Source: Phormidium tenue FACHB-1052 (lineage in GTDB: Bacteria; Cyanobacteriota; Cyanobacteriia; Phormidesmidales; Phormidesmidaceae). Taken from it: 64,000 bases of DNA. Made by a program: the position numbers and the translations under genes. How positions within the stretch are numbered: position 1 is the stretch's first letter; each line of letters starts with the position of its first letter. The stretch lies in the NCBI RefSeq assembly GCF_014696675.1, contig NZ_JACJQN010000001.1, positions 744,001-808,000 of the forward strand, in the 5' to 3' direction. Shown here one piece after another: positions 57,560 through 64,000 of this stretch. Below the pieces are notes generated by a model. That model ran no database searches. It was given only the letters and a program-made list of their open reading frames with translations, and was not told where the DNA came from.

Positions 57560-58218
57560 ACAAAGGTAGAACGCTGTGGGATTGAACAGATTGGCGAGGG
57601 GGTTGAGCAAAACCACTGCGATCGCCAAGCCCATCAGCCAGCTATAGCCATCGCTCTTTTGATTAGAACAGGCGCAACAACGCTCCTTGAGGGCAGATGG
57701 CCCAGCGCTGGGATTTCATATTTAGGCTTTAAAAGTAAAAAGCCGGGTAAGGCGCTATCACTGAGGAGCGAACCTCCACAATGTCCTGTGGCCCTACCCG
57801 GTCTTAGCTTTGGAGCACACGCGAGTCTACAGGATGTTTTGATAATCGGCTATAAACCAAGATCCGCCAATACATGAAAGTTCAGGATCTTGTTCAGGTG
57901 ATAGGAAAACAAGGAGATTTTGGGTGAGAACTGCACCAAAAATCGTTCTCTCTCAAAGTCTAACTATAAATTCATTGGTCATCCCTATAATCGGGAACTT
58001 TCTGGGCGCAGAGGCGTCGCCCCTGACTACAAACATGGAGAGCCGTTCTGGTGGCTGATTTTGCCTTTGATTTAGCGTAAGAGAGCGGAGCGACCCTTGC
58101 TGGTCTATGTTGCGAAAGGCTAAGTAACGCAACGGTACGTACCAATCCCTAGCGGCATTGGGCTGGTCTGCCAATTCATCGCGTTAGGATAACCTTGCTA
58201 GTTTCGGACTATAGGTTC
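57560..58218. other. Intergenic region with a structured element and weak open frames
   Basis: About 660 bases. At 57735-57815 is a structured inverted-repeat element described separately. On the minus strand a frame over the DUF3122 gene end contains a membrane-helix-like stretch (GLAIAVVLLNPLANLF, near 57600) and another encodes 73 residues (57953-58174); neither has support as a gene. There is no tRNA. Confidence 0.4.
57735..57815 (+). ncRNA. Candidate structured RNA element (three-way junction)
   Basis: CCGGGTA (57743-57749) pairs with TACCCGG (57795-57801), extended inward by GGC/GCC and outward by AAAGC/GCTTT. Inside, GAGG-AGCGAA-CCTC and CACA-ATGTCC-TGTG form two adjacent hairpins. 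I cannot match it to a riboswitch or known sRNA. Confidence 0.35.
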
Positions 58219-58536
58219 ATGCTCGTCATTGTTCTAATTTTCGTTGTCGGTCTTACCCCAGCCTTGGTGTCAGCTTACTTAAGCGTACGGGCTGACCGAA
58301 ATGAAAAGTGCGGCAGTGACACGTCAGCTATGCCGACGACCTTGGGCCAGAGCATGCTCAAGCTGCTCGATGGCAATAGCGACATGCACTATGTCGATGG
58401 CATGGGCTATATGATCGGCGACATCACCTGCGACTTAAATGCGCGATCGCCCTACCTGCGCTGCGCGATGAACCCCATGGGGCCCTGCGACGGGTGTAGC
58501 GCCTATGAGCCCAAGGTGTTCGATCGCCAGTTTTAG
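58219..58536 (+). CDS. DUF6464-like small anchored protein with Cys cluster
   Basis: A 105-residue protein with an N-terminal membrane helix (VIVLIFVVGLTPALVSAYL) and a conserved C-terminal cysteine pattern (GDITCDLNARSPYLRCAMNPMGPCDGCSAYEP, shown as known family block in parts). This matches my recollection of DUF6464 of cyanobacteria. Its four clustered cysteines suggest metal binding or disulfides. The frame continues upstream to a TTG at 58195, but the ATG at 58219 starts just before the helix. Confidence 0.7.
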   Translation: MLVIVLIFVVGLTPALVSAYLSVRADRNEKCGSDTSAMPTTLGQSMLKLLDGNSDMHYVDGMGYMIGDITCDLNARSPYLRCAMNPMGPCDGCSAYEPKVFDRQF

Positions 58537-58595
58537 GCGCAACCCATGGGAATTCCCAAAAATATTTCCCAGCTGTGAGTTGAGCAACGATTTCT

Positions 58596-58628
58596 GAGAC
58601 ACCTAGGGCATGTCCCTAGGTGTTTCTG
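58596..58628 (+). terminator. Terminator of the DUF6464-like gene
   Basis: ACACCTAGGG pairs with CCCTAGGTGT around CATGT, extended by three pairs, then a short T/C tail (TTTCTGTT). Confidence 0.7.
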
Positions 58629-58704
58629 TTGCGGACAATTGGGGGTGGTCGGGCGATCGCACGTAGCACAAACGCCTACGCTACAATCCTTAAGATAATC
58701 CTCT

Positions 58705-58730
58705 AAACCCCGACCGGAATACCGGGGTTT
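58705..58730 (+). promoter_or_regulatory. Hairpin in the leader of the peroxiredoxin gene
   Basis: AAACCCCG (58705-58712) pairs with CGGGGTTT (58723-58730), about 70 nt before the peroxiredoxin start. It could be a 5'-UTR stability element or lie upstream of the promoter. Confidence 0.4.
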
Positions 58731-58802
58731 GTGGGAGAATAGCGAACGTGAACGCTGAGCAACTTTAATTTGCACCCTGTCGAGATTAAACGGAGATTTG
58801 AG

Positions 58803-59438
58803 ATGGCGCTTCAACTTGGCGATCAGGTACCTAACTTCACCCAGCAGACCAGCGAGGGTGAAATTGACTTTTATAGCTGGGCTGGCGATAGCTGGGTCGT
58901 GCTATTTTCGCACCCCGCTGACTACACCCCCGTGTGCACCACTGAGTTGGGCAGCGTGGCCAGGCTTAAGCCCGAGTTTGACAAGCGCAATGCTAAAGTC
59001 ATTGCCCTCAGCGTAGACAGCGCTGATTCCCACCAGGGCTGGATTGGCGACATTAATGAAACCCAGGGCGTAACCGTCAACTACCCGATCATTGCCGACG
59101 ACGACAAAAAGGTCTCCGACCTCTACGGCATGATTCACCCCAATGCAAACGCCAAGGTGACCGTGCGCAGCGTGTTCGTCATTGACCCCAGCAAAAAGCT
59201 GCGGCTGACCATCACCTATCCGCCGAGCACCGGACGCAACTTTGCTGAAATTCTGCGGGTAATTGACTCGCTCCAGCTCACCGACAACTACAGCGTCGCC
59301 ACCCCCGTAGACTGGAAAGACGGCGACGACGTAGTCGTAGCCCCCACCATTCCCACCGAAGAAGCCAAGCAGCGCTTCCCCAAGGGCGTGACCGAAATCA
59401 AGCCCTACCTGCGCATGACTCCCCAGCCCAACAAATAG
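58803..59438 (+). CDS. 1-Cys peroxiredoxin (Prx6 type)
   Basis: A 211-residue thiol peroxidase that reduces hydrogen peroxide and organic peroxides. The peroxidatic cysteine is in PADYTPVCTTELG (about residue 47), with Prx6-type blocks NYPIIADDDKKVSDLYGM and the C-terminal extension (PVDWKDGDDVVVAP, FPKGVTEIKPYLRMTPQP). No resolving Cys is present. The ATG at 58803 follows ACGGAGATT. It ends in a good terminator, so it is monocistronic. Confidence 0.95.
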   Translation: MALQLGDQVPNFTQQTSEGEIDFYSWAGDSWVVLFSHPADYTPVCTTELGSVARLKPEFDKRNAKVIALSVDSADSHQGWIGDINETQGVTVNYPIIADDDKKVSDLYGMIHPNANAKVTVRSVFVIDPSKKLRLTITYPPSTGRNFAEILRVIDSLQLTDNYSVATPVDWKDGDDVVVAPTIPTEEAKQRFPKGVTEIKPYLRMTPQPNK

Positions 59439-59463
59439 GGTCAGGGCATCACACACTACACCA

Positions 59464-59487
59464 GGCGCACTGCGGTGCGCCTTTTTT
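59464..59487 (+). terminator. Rho-independent terminator of the peroxiredoxin gene
   Basis: GGCGCAC-TGCG-GTGCGCC, followed directly by six T residues. Confidence 0.93.
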
Positions 59488-59560
59488 ATGACTAATTGAG
59501 TAGAGGCGGGGGCGGCGGCTGTATTACACTGCCCCTAAAGCTTCATTCTGTAGGTGTCCT

Positions 59561-60043
59561 GTGCTAGACGAGCAAGCTAAGAAAACCCTTTTGCGCAAGA
59601 TTCCCCACGGGCTATACATCTGTGGCGTCAAAGATGGAGATGACCTCAATGGCTTCACGGCGAGCTGGGTGATGCAGGCCTCCTTTCAGCCCCCCCTGGT
59701 GGTGAACTGCGTCAAAAACGACTCCACCTCCCACGCCATGGTGAAATCTAGCGGCGTGTTTGCCCTCAGCTTTTTAGAGGCTGGGCAAAAAGAACTGGCC
59801 CAAAACTTCTTTAAGCCCCTGCGCCGGGTAGGCAACAAGTTTGAAGACATCGAGTTTTACCCCGGCCCCGAAACCGGCTGCCCGATCATCAAAGACACCC
59901 TTGGCTATGTGGAATGTCGGGTGGTGGGCGCTGTCGAGCACGGTGACCACACCGTGTTTGTGGGCGAAGTGGTCGGGGCCGCTATTCACCGCGAAGGCGA
60001 CCCCCTGCTGCTGGAAAGCACCGGCTGGAACTACGGCGGGTAG
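59561..60043 (+). CDS. Flavin reductase-like FMN-binding protein
   Basis: A 160-residue flavin-reductase-domain protein beginning at GTG (59561). Typical blocks are KIPHGLYICGVKDGDDLNGFTASWVMQASFQPPLV (in part), NDSTSHAMVKSSGVFALSFL and a C-terminal HTVFVGEVVGA. It should bind FMN as a dimer and may reduce flavin with NAD(P)H or act within cyanobacterial flavoprotein systems. It resembles the C-terminal flavin reductase module of diflavin flavoproteins, but stands alone here. Confidence 0.85.
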   Translation: MLDEQAKKTLLRKIPHGLYICGVKDGDDLNGFTASWVMQASFQPPLVVNCVKNDSTSHAMVKSSGVFALSFLEAGQKELAQNFFKPLRRVGNKFEDIEFYPGPETGCPIIKDTLGYVECRVVGAVEHGDHTVFVGEVVGAAIHREGDPLLLESTGWNYGG

Positions 60044-60049
60044 ATAATG

Positions 60050-60141
60050 GATGAGTTTTGAGTTCTTAGTTTTGAATTTTGAGTTTAGGCATTACAGGTA
60101 CAACTCAACGCTCAAAACTGGGAATTCAAAATTCAAAATTC
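60050..60141. repeat. AT-rich filler repeat (AATTCAAAATTC family)
   Basis: Repeats of GAGTTTTGAGTT, TTTGAATTTTGAG and AATTCAAAATTCAAAATTC between the flavin reductase gene and the MITE-like element, continuing on its other side at about 60290-60310. Confidence 0.6.
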
Positions 60142-60289
60142 GGCGTTGCTGATCAACGGTATGATTTGCCCCCCTAGCCCCCAATTCTGGGGGGAACCAG
60201 ACGACTTCAAAGCCCCCCAAATTTGGGGGGTTGGGGGGCGATGCAGCAACTGTTGCTTTTGCAGATTCATTCCTCAATTCAGCAACGCC
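60142..60289. mobile_element. MITE-like element with GGCGTTGCTGA termini
   Basis: A 148-bp non-coding element bounded by GGCGTTGCTGA (60142-60152) and its exact inverse (60279-60289); weaker similarity continues inward. The centre holds a common C/G-run hairpin (CCCCCAATTCTGGGGG, CCCCCCAAATTTGGGGGG). It sits inside the AT-rich filler repeat, whose CAAAATTC units flank it on both sides. Confidence 0.75.
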
Positions 60290-60338
60290 CAAAATTCAAA
60301 ACTCCTCTCACTCCCCACCTCCCCTACCCACCCCAACC

Positions 60339-60692
60339 ATGCCCCTGATCAAAATTCAAACATCGATCCCCTCTCCGGATCGCGCCGAGGTCGAAGGGCT
60401 GCTGAAAAAGCTTTCTGCCAGTTTGGCCAGCCACCTAGGCAAGCCAGAATCCTACGTGATGACGGCTTTTGAGGCCAACATCCCCATGACCTTTGGCGGT
60501 ACCACAGACCCTGTGTGCTACATCGAGATCAAGAGCGTGGGCACCATGGGCGGGGCTAAAACCCGCGCCATGAGCCAGGAGTTTTGCACCCAGCTAGAAA
60601 CTGCCCTGGGCGTGCCCAAAAATCGCACTTACATTGAGTTTGTCGATGCCCCCGGTGCCATGTGGGGCTGGAACGGCGGCACCTTCGGCTAA
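60339..60692 (+). CDS. Phenylpyruvate tautomerase / MIF-like protein
   Basis: A 117-residue MIF/tautomerase-superfamily protein. Removal of the initiator Met exposes the catalytic Pro (MPLIKIQTS). Other blocks are SLASHLGKPESYVMTAFE, DPVCYIEIKSVG, and the C-terminal RTYIEFVDAPGAMWGWNGGTFG (in part). The CxxC oxidoreductase motif of vertebrate MIF is missing. The MITE-like element and filler repeat lie just upstream, so its promoter has probably been reshaped. Confidence 0.92.
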   Translation: MPLIKIQTSIPSPDRAEVEGLLKKLSASLASHLGKPESYVMTAFEANIPMTFGGTTDPVCYIEIKSVGTMGGAKTRAMSQEFCTQLETALGVPKNRTYIEFVDAPGAMWGWNGGTFG

Positions 60693-60760
60693 ACGGAAGC
60701 AGATAATGCCGAATCCGGCTTGTTTAACTGTAAGTTGAGATTTCGCAAGTAGCGATCGCC

Positions 60761-63700
60761 CTAAAACGGCACATCCTTGTCGGCGTGGGAGGGTTGCTTA
60801 GCTGCCGCCTCCGAGGGCTTCAGCAGCGTTTTATCAATCCCAGGGCTTAGGTCATCGTCCAAATCGACCACTTGGCCGTTAAAGAAATGGGCAAAGTTTT
60901 TTACCGCTCGATCAAAGTCGCTGGCGATCGCAGGTAAAGACGGCGGCGCAGGAGCAGCGGAACTGGCGTCTGCCGCAAGAGCAGGTTCAGGAGTTGCCAC
61001 CGGTTCTGCTGACGCGTCTGCCGGGGGCGCTGCAACGACAGGCGGGGGCGGAGGACTGAAAACCACTGGAGTGGGTGGAGTGGTATTTTGCTGCCCCGGC
61101 GCCTGGGAGATGTTGGGGGCTGGGGCCTCAGGCTTTGGGTCGGGCAGCACCTCCAGGGAAACCTGCACTTTGTGGTTGAGCACCTGCTGAAAGGCCGCCT
61201 CCACATTCTCGACGCGGCCCTGGGCCATCTTAAACAGTGGTCGAGAGCTGATGCCGACTCGGGCCACCACCCCGTCAAAAAACAGCAGGCTGCCCTGCTG
61301 CTGCATCAGGGCGCGGGTGCCTAAGGGCTCTAGTACGGCGATCACCTGAAGCCACAGCTGCCCCAGGTTAGGGGATGGGGTGGCGTTGGAGGTAGGCGGC
61401 GCGTCTTGGCCATTGTTGGGGGGCGAGTTTGATGCGGCGGCAGGCACGGGAGCTGGCGCTGGCGCTGTGCCATTGGCAGTTTCCGGCGGTAGCGCCGGGT
61501 CTGGTGAGGCGGGCGGCGGCACTGAGGCCGGTGGACTAACAATTGGCGGTGCTGGCTGCGGCGTGGGGATTGGTGCGATCGCCCCTCCGATCGCACCCGA
61601 CGACCGCCCGGCACTGATCGTTCCACCGACTTGCCCAGCCAACGTCGAGGGCAATAGCCCTAGCAGCGTCACTTCCAGCCACAGCCGAGGTTGGGTGGTG
61701 TTTTTGACCTGCCCCTCGGCGCTACGCAGGTGCTGTTGCCCTAGTAGCAGCAATGTTGGATCGAGAGGTTGCACCAGGGTTTGCATGTCAGCCCAGGTGG
61801 GGGGCGTGATAGCGACTAGGTCGTGGCGACCGCCCGCCGTCTTGGCAATCAGCAGATCGCGGTAGAACCCAGCCAGGTTTTGCAGCACAATCAGCGGTTC
61901 CCGGCCCCGATCCATCAGCTTGCGAGCAACGTCGAGCACGGCGGTGCCGTCGTCGCTGAGGATGGCCTGCACCAGGGCCAGCAGATCGCGCTCGGGCACG
62001 GCCCCCACCAGATCCCACACCGCATCGGCTTCTACAGGAGGCGCTAGCAGACTGAGCTGGTCGAGCAAACTCTGGGCATCGCGCAGCCCCCCTTGGGAAA
62101 CCTGGGCCACCAGCCGCAGGGCTTCGTCATTGATAACGATATTTTCCTGGTCGGCAATCTTCCGCAGGTGAGCGATCATCGGCTCTAGGGGAATGCGCCG
62201 GTAGTCAAACCGCTGGCAGCGAGAAATAATCGTCGGCAGCACCCGCTGGGGGTCGGTGGTCGCCAGGATAAACACCACATTGCTAGGTGGTTCCTCTAGG
62301 GTCTTGAGCAGCGCATTAAACGCCGCCGTACTCAACATGTGACAGTTGTGAACCAACAGCCCATTGGCAACAAAATTGTGGTTGTCTTCAACCTCAATGT
62401 CGTAGACCGGCTCAACTCCAGCGGGGCAGACAGATACGACCGTCTCCAAATTTGTAGTCCATTTCAGGAATGGAAAACTTTTGCAGATCGACCAGCCAGC
62501 TCCGAGCCGCCTTTGCCCCCGTTGCGATGTAGTCGTATCGCTTGCCGCTGAAGGCTTTTGTGTAGGATCTGACTTTCGCTGAGTAACCCAAGTCGGTGAG
62601 CCATTCAGCAATGAGCTGATTTTCTGCGGTGGTATAGCCTTCGGTATGGAACTGGATTTGGGGGCTGCCTTGGGGACTGAGGCTGAGGGAGCCATCATCC
62701 ATGTACCACCAGGCAAGTCCTTCTGGAGAAATCTGGGATAACCAGTCGCAGGAAACGACTTTCCATCCACCGTCGCTTCTGACGAGGTTGAAGGCCTGGA
62801 CAAGTTCAGGGTGGCAAACGGTTCGACAACAGATAGAGGTTGCACCGTAGCCGGCATTGGCTGTGCTGTATAGGCTTGGCTGCAAGTTAGAAAGGCGGGA
62901 TGCTTTGTATTCCATCCATGCCCGTTGCTGTTCTCCATGGGTCCAGGCCAGGCGGGGAAATCTGCTGTATTTGTTGGGAGAAATGATGGATCTATCCCCC
63001 AGCAGAGTGCCGTAGATAAGCCCAAGGGTTTCGGCAGAAAGTGGTTTGAGCTGTTCGTTAAGGTGCTCGGTTCTGAGATCCCAAAGCCCATGCCCCTTTC
63101 TGTAAGGGTGTTTTTCCCAATAACTTTGAATGCTTTTGAGTCCTTTCCCTTTTTGCTGCAAGAATTCTGGGATACCCAGCTTTTCGCCACAGCCGCATTT
63201 GCACCTTGGCCGCAGGAATTCAGCTTGCTCAAGGATAAGCTCAAGGCTGTAAGGTTTTTGGCCTTAGGTGTTGCCCCTAAACTGGTGCCCTCGTACGAAA
63301 CGCCGGAGTCGTCGATCAGAGCCAACTCTGTTGATGAGGGTGCCGCAGCCACAGGCGCAGGGGACAAGATCTTGCTCCCCGATTTGATGTCCCTTGCGGC
63401 TACCCATCCCTGATCAGTTCTAATCAAATGATTGCCAGTACATCTGATCCTACGATGAGTAGTCTGAATTTCCAAAATGTCTCGGGTGCCTTGGTCAAGC
63501 CAGCGCAGAACACGCTTAAACTCCCACACGCCTATTTGGTCGTCATAGCTGAGCACCTGCTTACCTTCGATCGCAGGGTCGTCGATCCTGACTAGGCCGT
63601 CTTGGGTAAGTACTAAGGAATCACCAGTCAGGCACTCGTCGATCACATAGACTTTGTAGCGACATTGCACTGGGGCAAATTGGGCGCGCTCGATCAGCTC

Positions 63701-64000
63701 GCGGATGTTATCGACCCCGGTGTTGCTGGCGGCGTCGATTTCAATAAAGTCGAGGGCCGAGCCGTTGGTGATCGAGCGACAGGTTTCGCAGGTGCCGCAG
63801 GGGTTTGGAGTGGGGTGATCTTGGGCAATACAGTTGAGCGACTTGGCCAAAATGCGGGCGCTGGAGGTTTTGCCCGTGCCCCGGGGGCCACAAAACAGGT
63901 AGGCCGGGGCAATGCGCCGCTGGTTGAGGGCGCTGGTGAGGGTAGTCGCGATCGCATCTTGCCCCACCAGAGCGCCAAAGGTCTGGGGGCGATACTTGTG
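60761..64000 (-). CDS. dnaX: DNA polymerase III gamma/tau subunit with intein (N-terminus beyond right edge)
   Basis: The clamp-loader ATPase subunit DnaX. The frame is open to the window edge (HKYRPQTFGALVGQDA...), so only some ten N-terminal residues are missing. Walker A is GPRGTGKTSSA, a zinc knuckle CGTCETC follows, and Walker B YVIDE is interrupted by a 430-residue intein before CHMLSTAAFNALLKTLEE. Sensor motif ISRCQRFDYRRI is intact. The C-terminal third is Pro/Ala-rich tau-like linker and ends in DKDVPF. Mature DnaX after splicing would be about 650 residues. In this frame the intein centre is not an endonuclease, although the -1 frame is. Confidence 0.95.
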   Translation of the reverse strand, partial: HKYRPQTFGALVGQDAIATTLTSALNQRRIAPAYLFCGPRGTGKTSSARILAKSLNCIAQDHPTPNPCGTCETCRSITNGSALDFIEIDAASNTGVDNIRELIERAQFAPVQCRYKVYVIDECLTGDSLVLTQDGLVRIDDPAIEGKQVLSYDDQIGVWEFKRVLRWLDQGTRDILEIQTTHRRIRCTGNHLIRTDQGWVAARDIKSGSKILSPAPVAAAPSSTELALIDDSGVSYEGTSLGATPKAKNLTALSLSLSKLNSCGQGANAAVAKSWVSQNSCSKKGKDSKAFKVIGKNTLTERGMGFGISEPSTLTNSSNHFLPKPLGLSTALCWGIDPSFLPTNTADFPAWPGPMENSNGHGWNTKHPAFLTCSQAYTAQPMPATVQPLSVVEPFATLNLSRPSTSSEATVDGKSFPATGYPRFLQKDLPGGTWMMAPSASVPKAAPKSSSIPKAIPPQKISSLLNGSPTWVTQRKSDPTQKPSAASDTTTSQRGQRRLGAGWSICKSFPFLKWTTNLETVVSVCPAGVEPVYDIEVEDNHNFVANGLLVHNCHMLSTAAFNALLKTLEEPPSNVVFILATTDPQRVLPTIISRCQRFDYRRIPLEPMIAHLRKIADQENIVINDEALRLVAQVSQGGLRDAQSLLDQLSLLAPPVEADAVWDLVGAVPERDLLALVQAILSDDGTAVLDVARKLMDRGREPLIVLQNLAGFYRDLLIAKTAGGRHDLVAITPPTWADMQTLVQPLDPTLLLLGQQHLRSAEGQVKNTTQPRLWLEVTLLGLLPSTLAGQVGGTISAGRSSGAIGGAIAPIPTPQPAPPIVSPPASVPPPASPDPALPPETANGTAPAPAPVPAAASNSPPNNGQDAPPTSNATPSPNLGQLWLQVIAVLEPLGTRALMQQQGSLLFFDGVVARVGISSRPLFKMAQGRVENVEAAFQQVLNHKVQVSLEVLPDPKPEAPAPNISQAPGQQNTTPPTPVVFSPPPPPVVAAPPADASAEPVATPEPALAADASSAAPAPPSLPAIASDFDRAVKNFAHFFNGQVVDLDDDLSPGIDKTLLKPSEAAAKQPSHADKDVPF
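62345..63634 (-). mobile_element. DnaX intein (protein-splicing element)
   Basis: It lies exactly between VIDE and CHMLS. The N-terminal block A starts with Cys (CLTGDSLVLTQDGLVRI), block B is CTGNHLIRT with its histidine, block F is VYDIEVEDNHNFVANG, and block G is LLVHN followed by the extein Cys. All splicing residues (Cys1, block B His, penultimate His, Asn, Cys+1) are present, so it should splice. Length is 430 residues in the DnaX frame. About 300 central residues in this frame resemble no endonuclease; they are the alternative reading of a LAGLIDADG gene in the -1 frame. Confidence 0.93.
62412..63161 (-). CDS. LAGLIDADG homing endonuclease in the -1 frame of the dnaX intein
   Basis: From a TTG at 63161 this frame encodes 249 residues. 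LAGLIDADG motif 1 is GLIYGTLLGDRS (about residues 47-58) and motif 2 is GLAWWYMDDGSL (about 148-159), a two-motif monomeric enzyme. The frame is actually open without a start codon back to 63263, adding KPYSLELILEQAEFLRP and a CKCGCGEKL zinc-like knuckle before residue 1. Further upstream in the same frame, across a TAA at 63264-63266, a second CACGCG knuckle and RRFVRGHQFRG continue the homology to an ATG at 63407. It is one base out of phase with dnaX. It has no good ribosome binding site, so expression may need frameshifting. Confidence 0.85.
   Translation of the reverse strand: MQQKGKGLKSIQSYWEKHPYRKGHGLWDLRTEHLNEQLKPLSAETLGLIYGTLLGDRSIISPNKYSRFPRLAWTHGEQQRAWMEYKASRLSNLQPSLYSTANAGYGATSICCRTVCHPELVQAFNLVRSDGGWKVVSCDWLSQISPEGLAWWYMDDGSLSLSPQGSPQIQFHTEGYTTAENQLIAEWLTDLGYSAKVRSYTKAFSGKRYDYIATGAKAARSWLVDLQKFSIPEMDYKFGDGRICLPRWS

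Noticed and set aside
57759-57775. Hammerhead-ribozyme-like core (CTGAGGA ... CGAA)
   Set aside because: There is no room for stem II and the GAAA core is GAAC; the surrounding pairing follows a different fold.
57953-58174. 73-codon minus-strand frame resembling a possible transposase remnant
   Set aside because: No catalytic motif, no inverted repeats and no neighbouring similarity; insufficient evidence.
60901-62171. Large open frames on the plus strand and in other frames across dnaX outside the intein
   Set aside because: They are shadows of the GC-rich, Pro/Ala-coding dnaX sequence and have no family features, unlike the endonuclease frame.
62925-63413. A 162-codon plus-strand frame across the intein
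   Set aside because: It is antisense to both the intein and the endonuclease frame and resembles no family; probably a by-product of the unusual codon constraint.

Overview
The window is cyanobacterial chromosome. It carries dozens of GCGATCGC (HIP1) octamers, about 55-60% G+C, cyanobacterium-restricted families (DUF3177, DUF3288, DUF3352, DUF3122, DUF1802, DUF6464-like), cyanobacterial glycogen genes and a dnaX gene with an intein at a site also used in other cyanobacteria. Gene style and filler repeats suggest a filamentous Leptolyngbya/Nodosilinea-type organism; that is inference. No rRNA, tRNA, CRISPR array, prophage or complete insertion sequence was seen.

Layout. 1-12 kb: the N-terminus of a membrane protein cut by the left edge, CsbD-like stress protein, an MFS sugar-type transporter, small membrane proteins, GlmU, FTR1-type iron permease, gamma-glutamyltransferase, and mnmA in an operon with a DUF433/DUF5615 toxin-antitoxin pair whose toxin gene is frameshifted. 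11-23 kb: MerR regulator, DUF3105 protein, tandem ArsA/GET3-like ATPase, response regulator, MscS-type channel, cytochrome c assembly protein, DUF3352 protein, ArfB, BioY and LspA. 23-32.5 kb: glycogen phosphorylase; a three-gene operon (GTP cyclohydrolase II-like URC1, URC4, upp) that looks like the URC uracil-catabolic pathway; glycogen synthase; thioredoxin. 32.7-40.5 kb: cold-type RNA-binding protein, adenosine deaminase-like protein, purA, rplY, a kinase-fusion protein, dprA and an FHA protein. 40.8-45.8 kb: acyltransferase, P-loop ATPase and membrane-anchored TPR protein in one transcriptional direction, possibly an uncharacterised signalling or conflict pair. 46-54 kb: DUF1802, HAD phosphatase, aspS, ammonium transporter, orphan GvpL/F, a protein with a degenerate MazG-like motif, leuD. 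54-64 kb: candidate small RNA/peptide locus, secreted TPR protein, DUF3122 protein, 1-Cys peroxiredoxin, flavin reductase, MIF-like tautomerase, and dnaX running off the right edge.

The most striking object is the dnaX intein (62345-63634). Its splicing blocks lie in the DnaX frame, but a LAGLIDADG homing endonuclease lies in the -1 frame of the same strand while the DnaX frame stays open across it. The two frames are therefore superimposed for about 850 nt. A CAAAAAC run lies just past the only nearby stop codon in the endonuclease frame and is a candidate place for ribosomes or polymerase to slip into it.

Other accessory signals are several small inverted-repeat elements (one inside the dprA coding sequence, one overlapping the TPR stop codon, one MITE-like nested in an AT-rich filler repeat), a perfect 50-bp palindrome between URC4 and upp, and a structured three-way-junction-like element near 57.77 kb.
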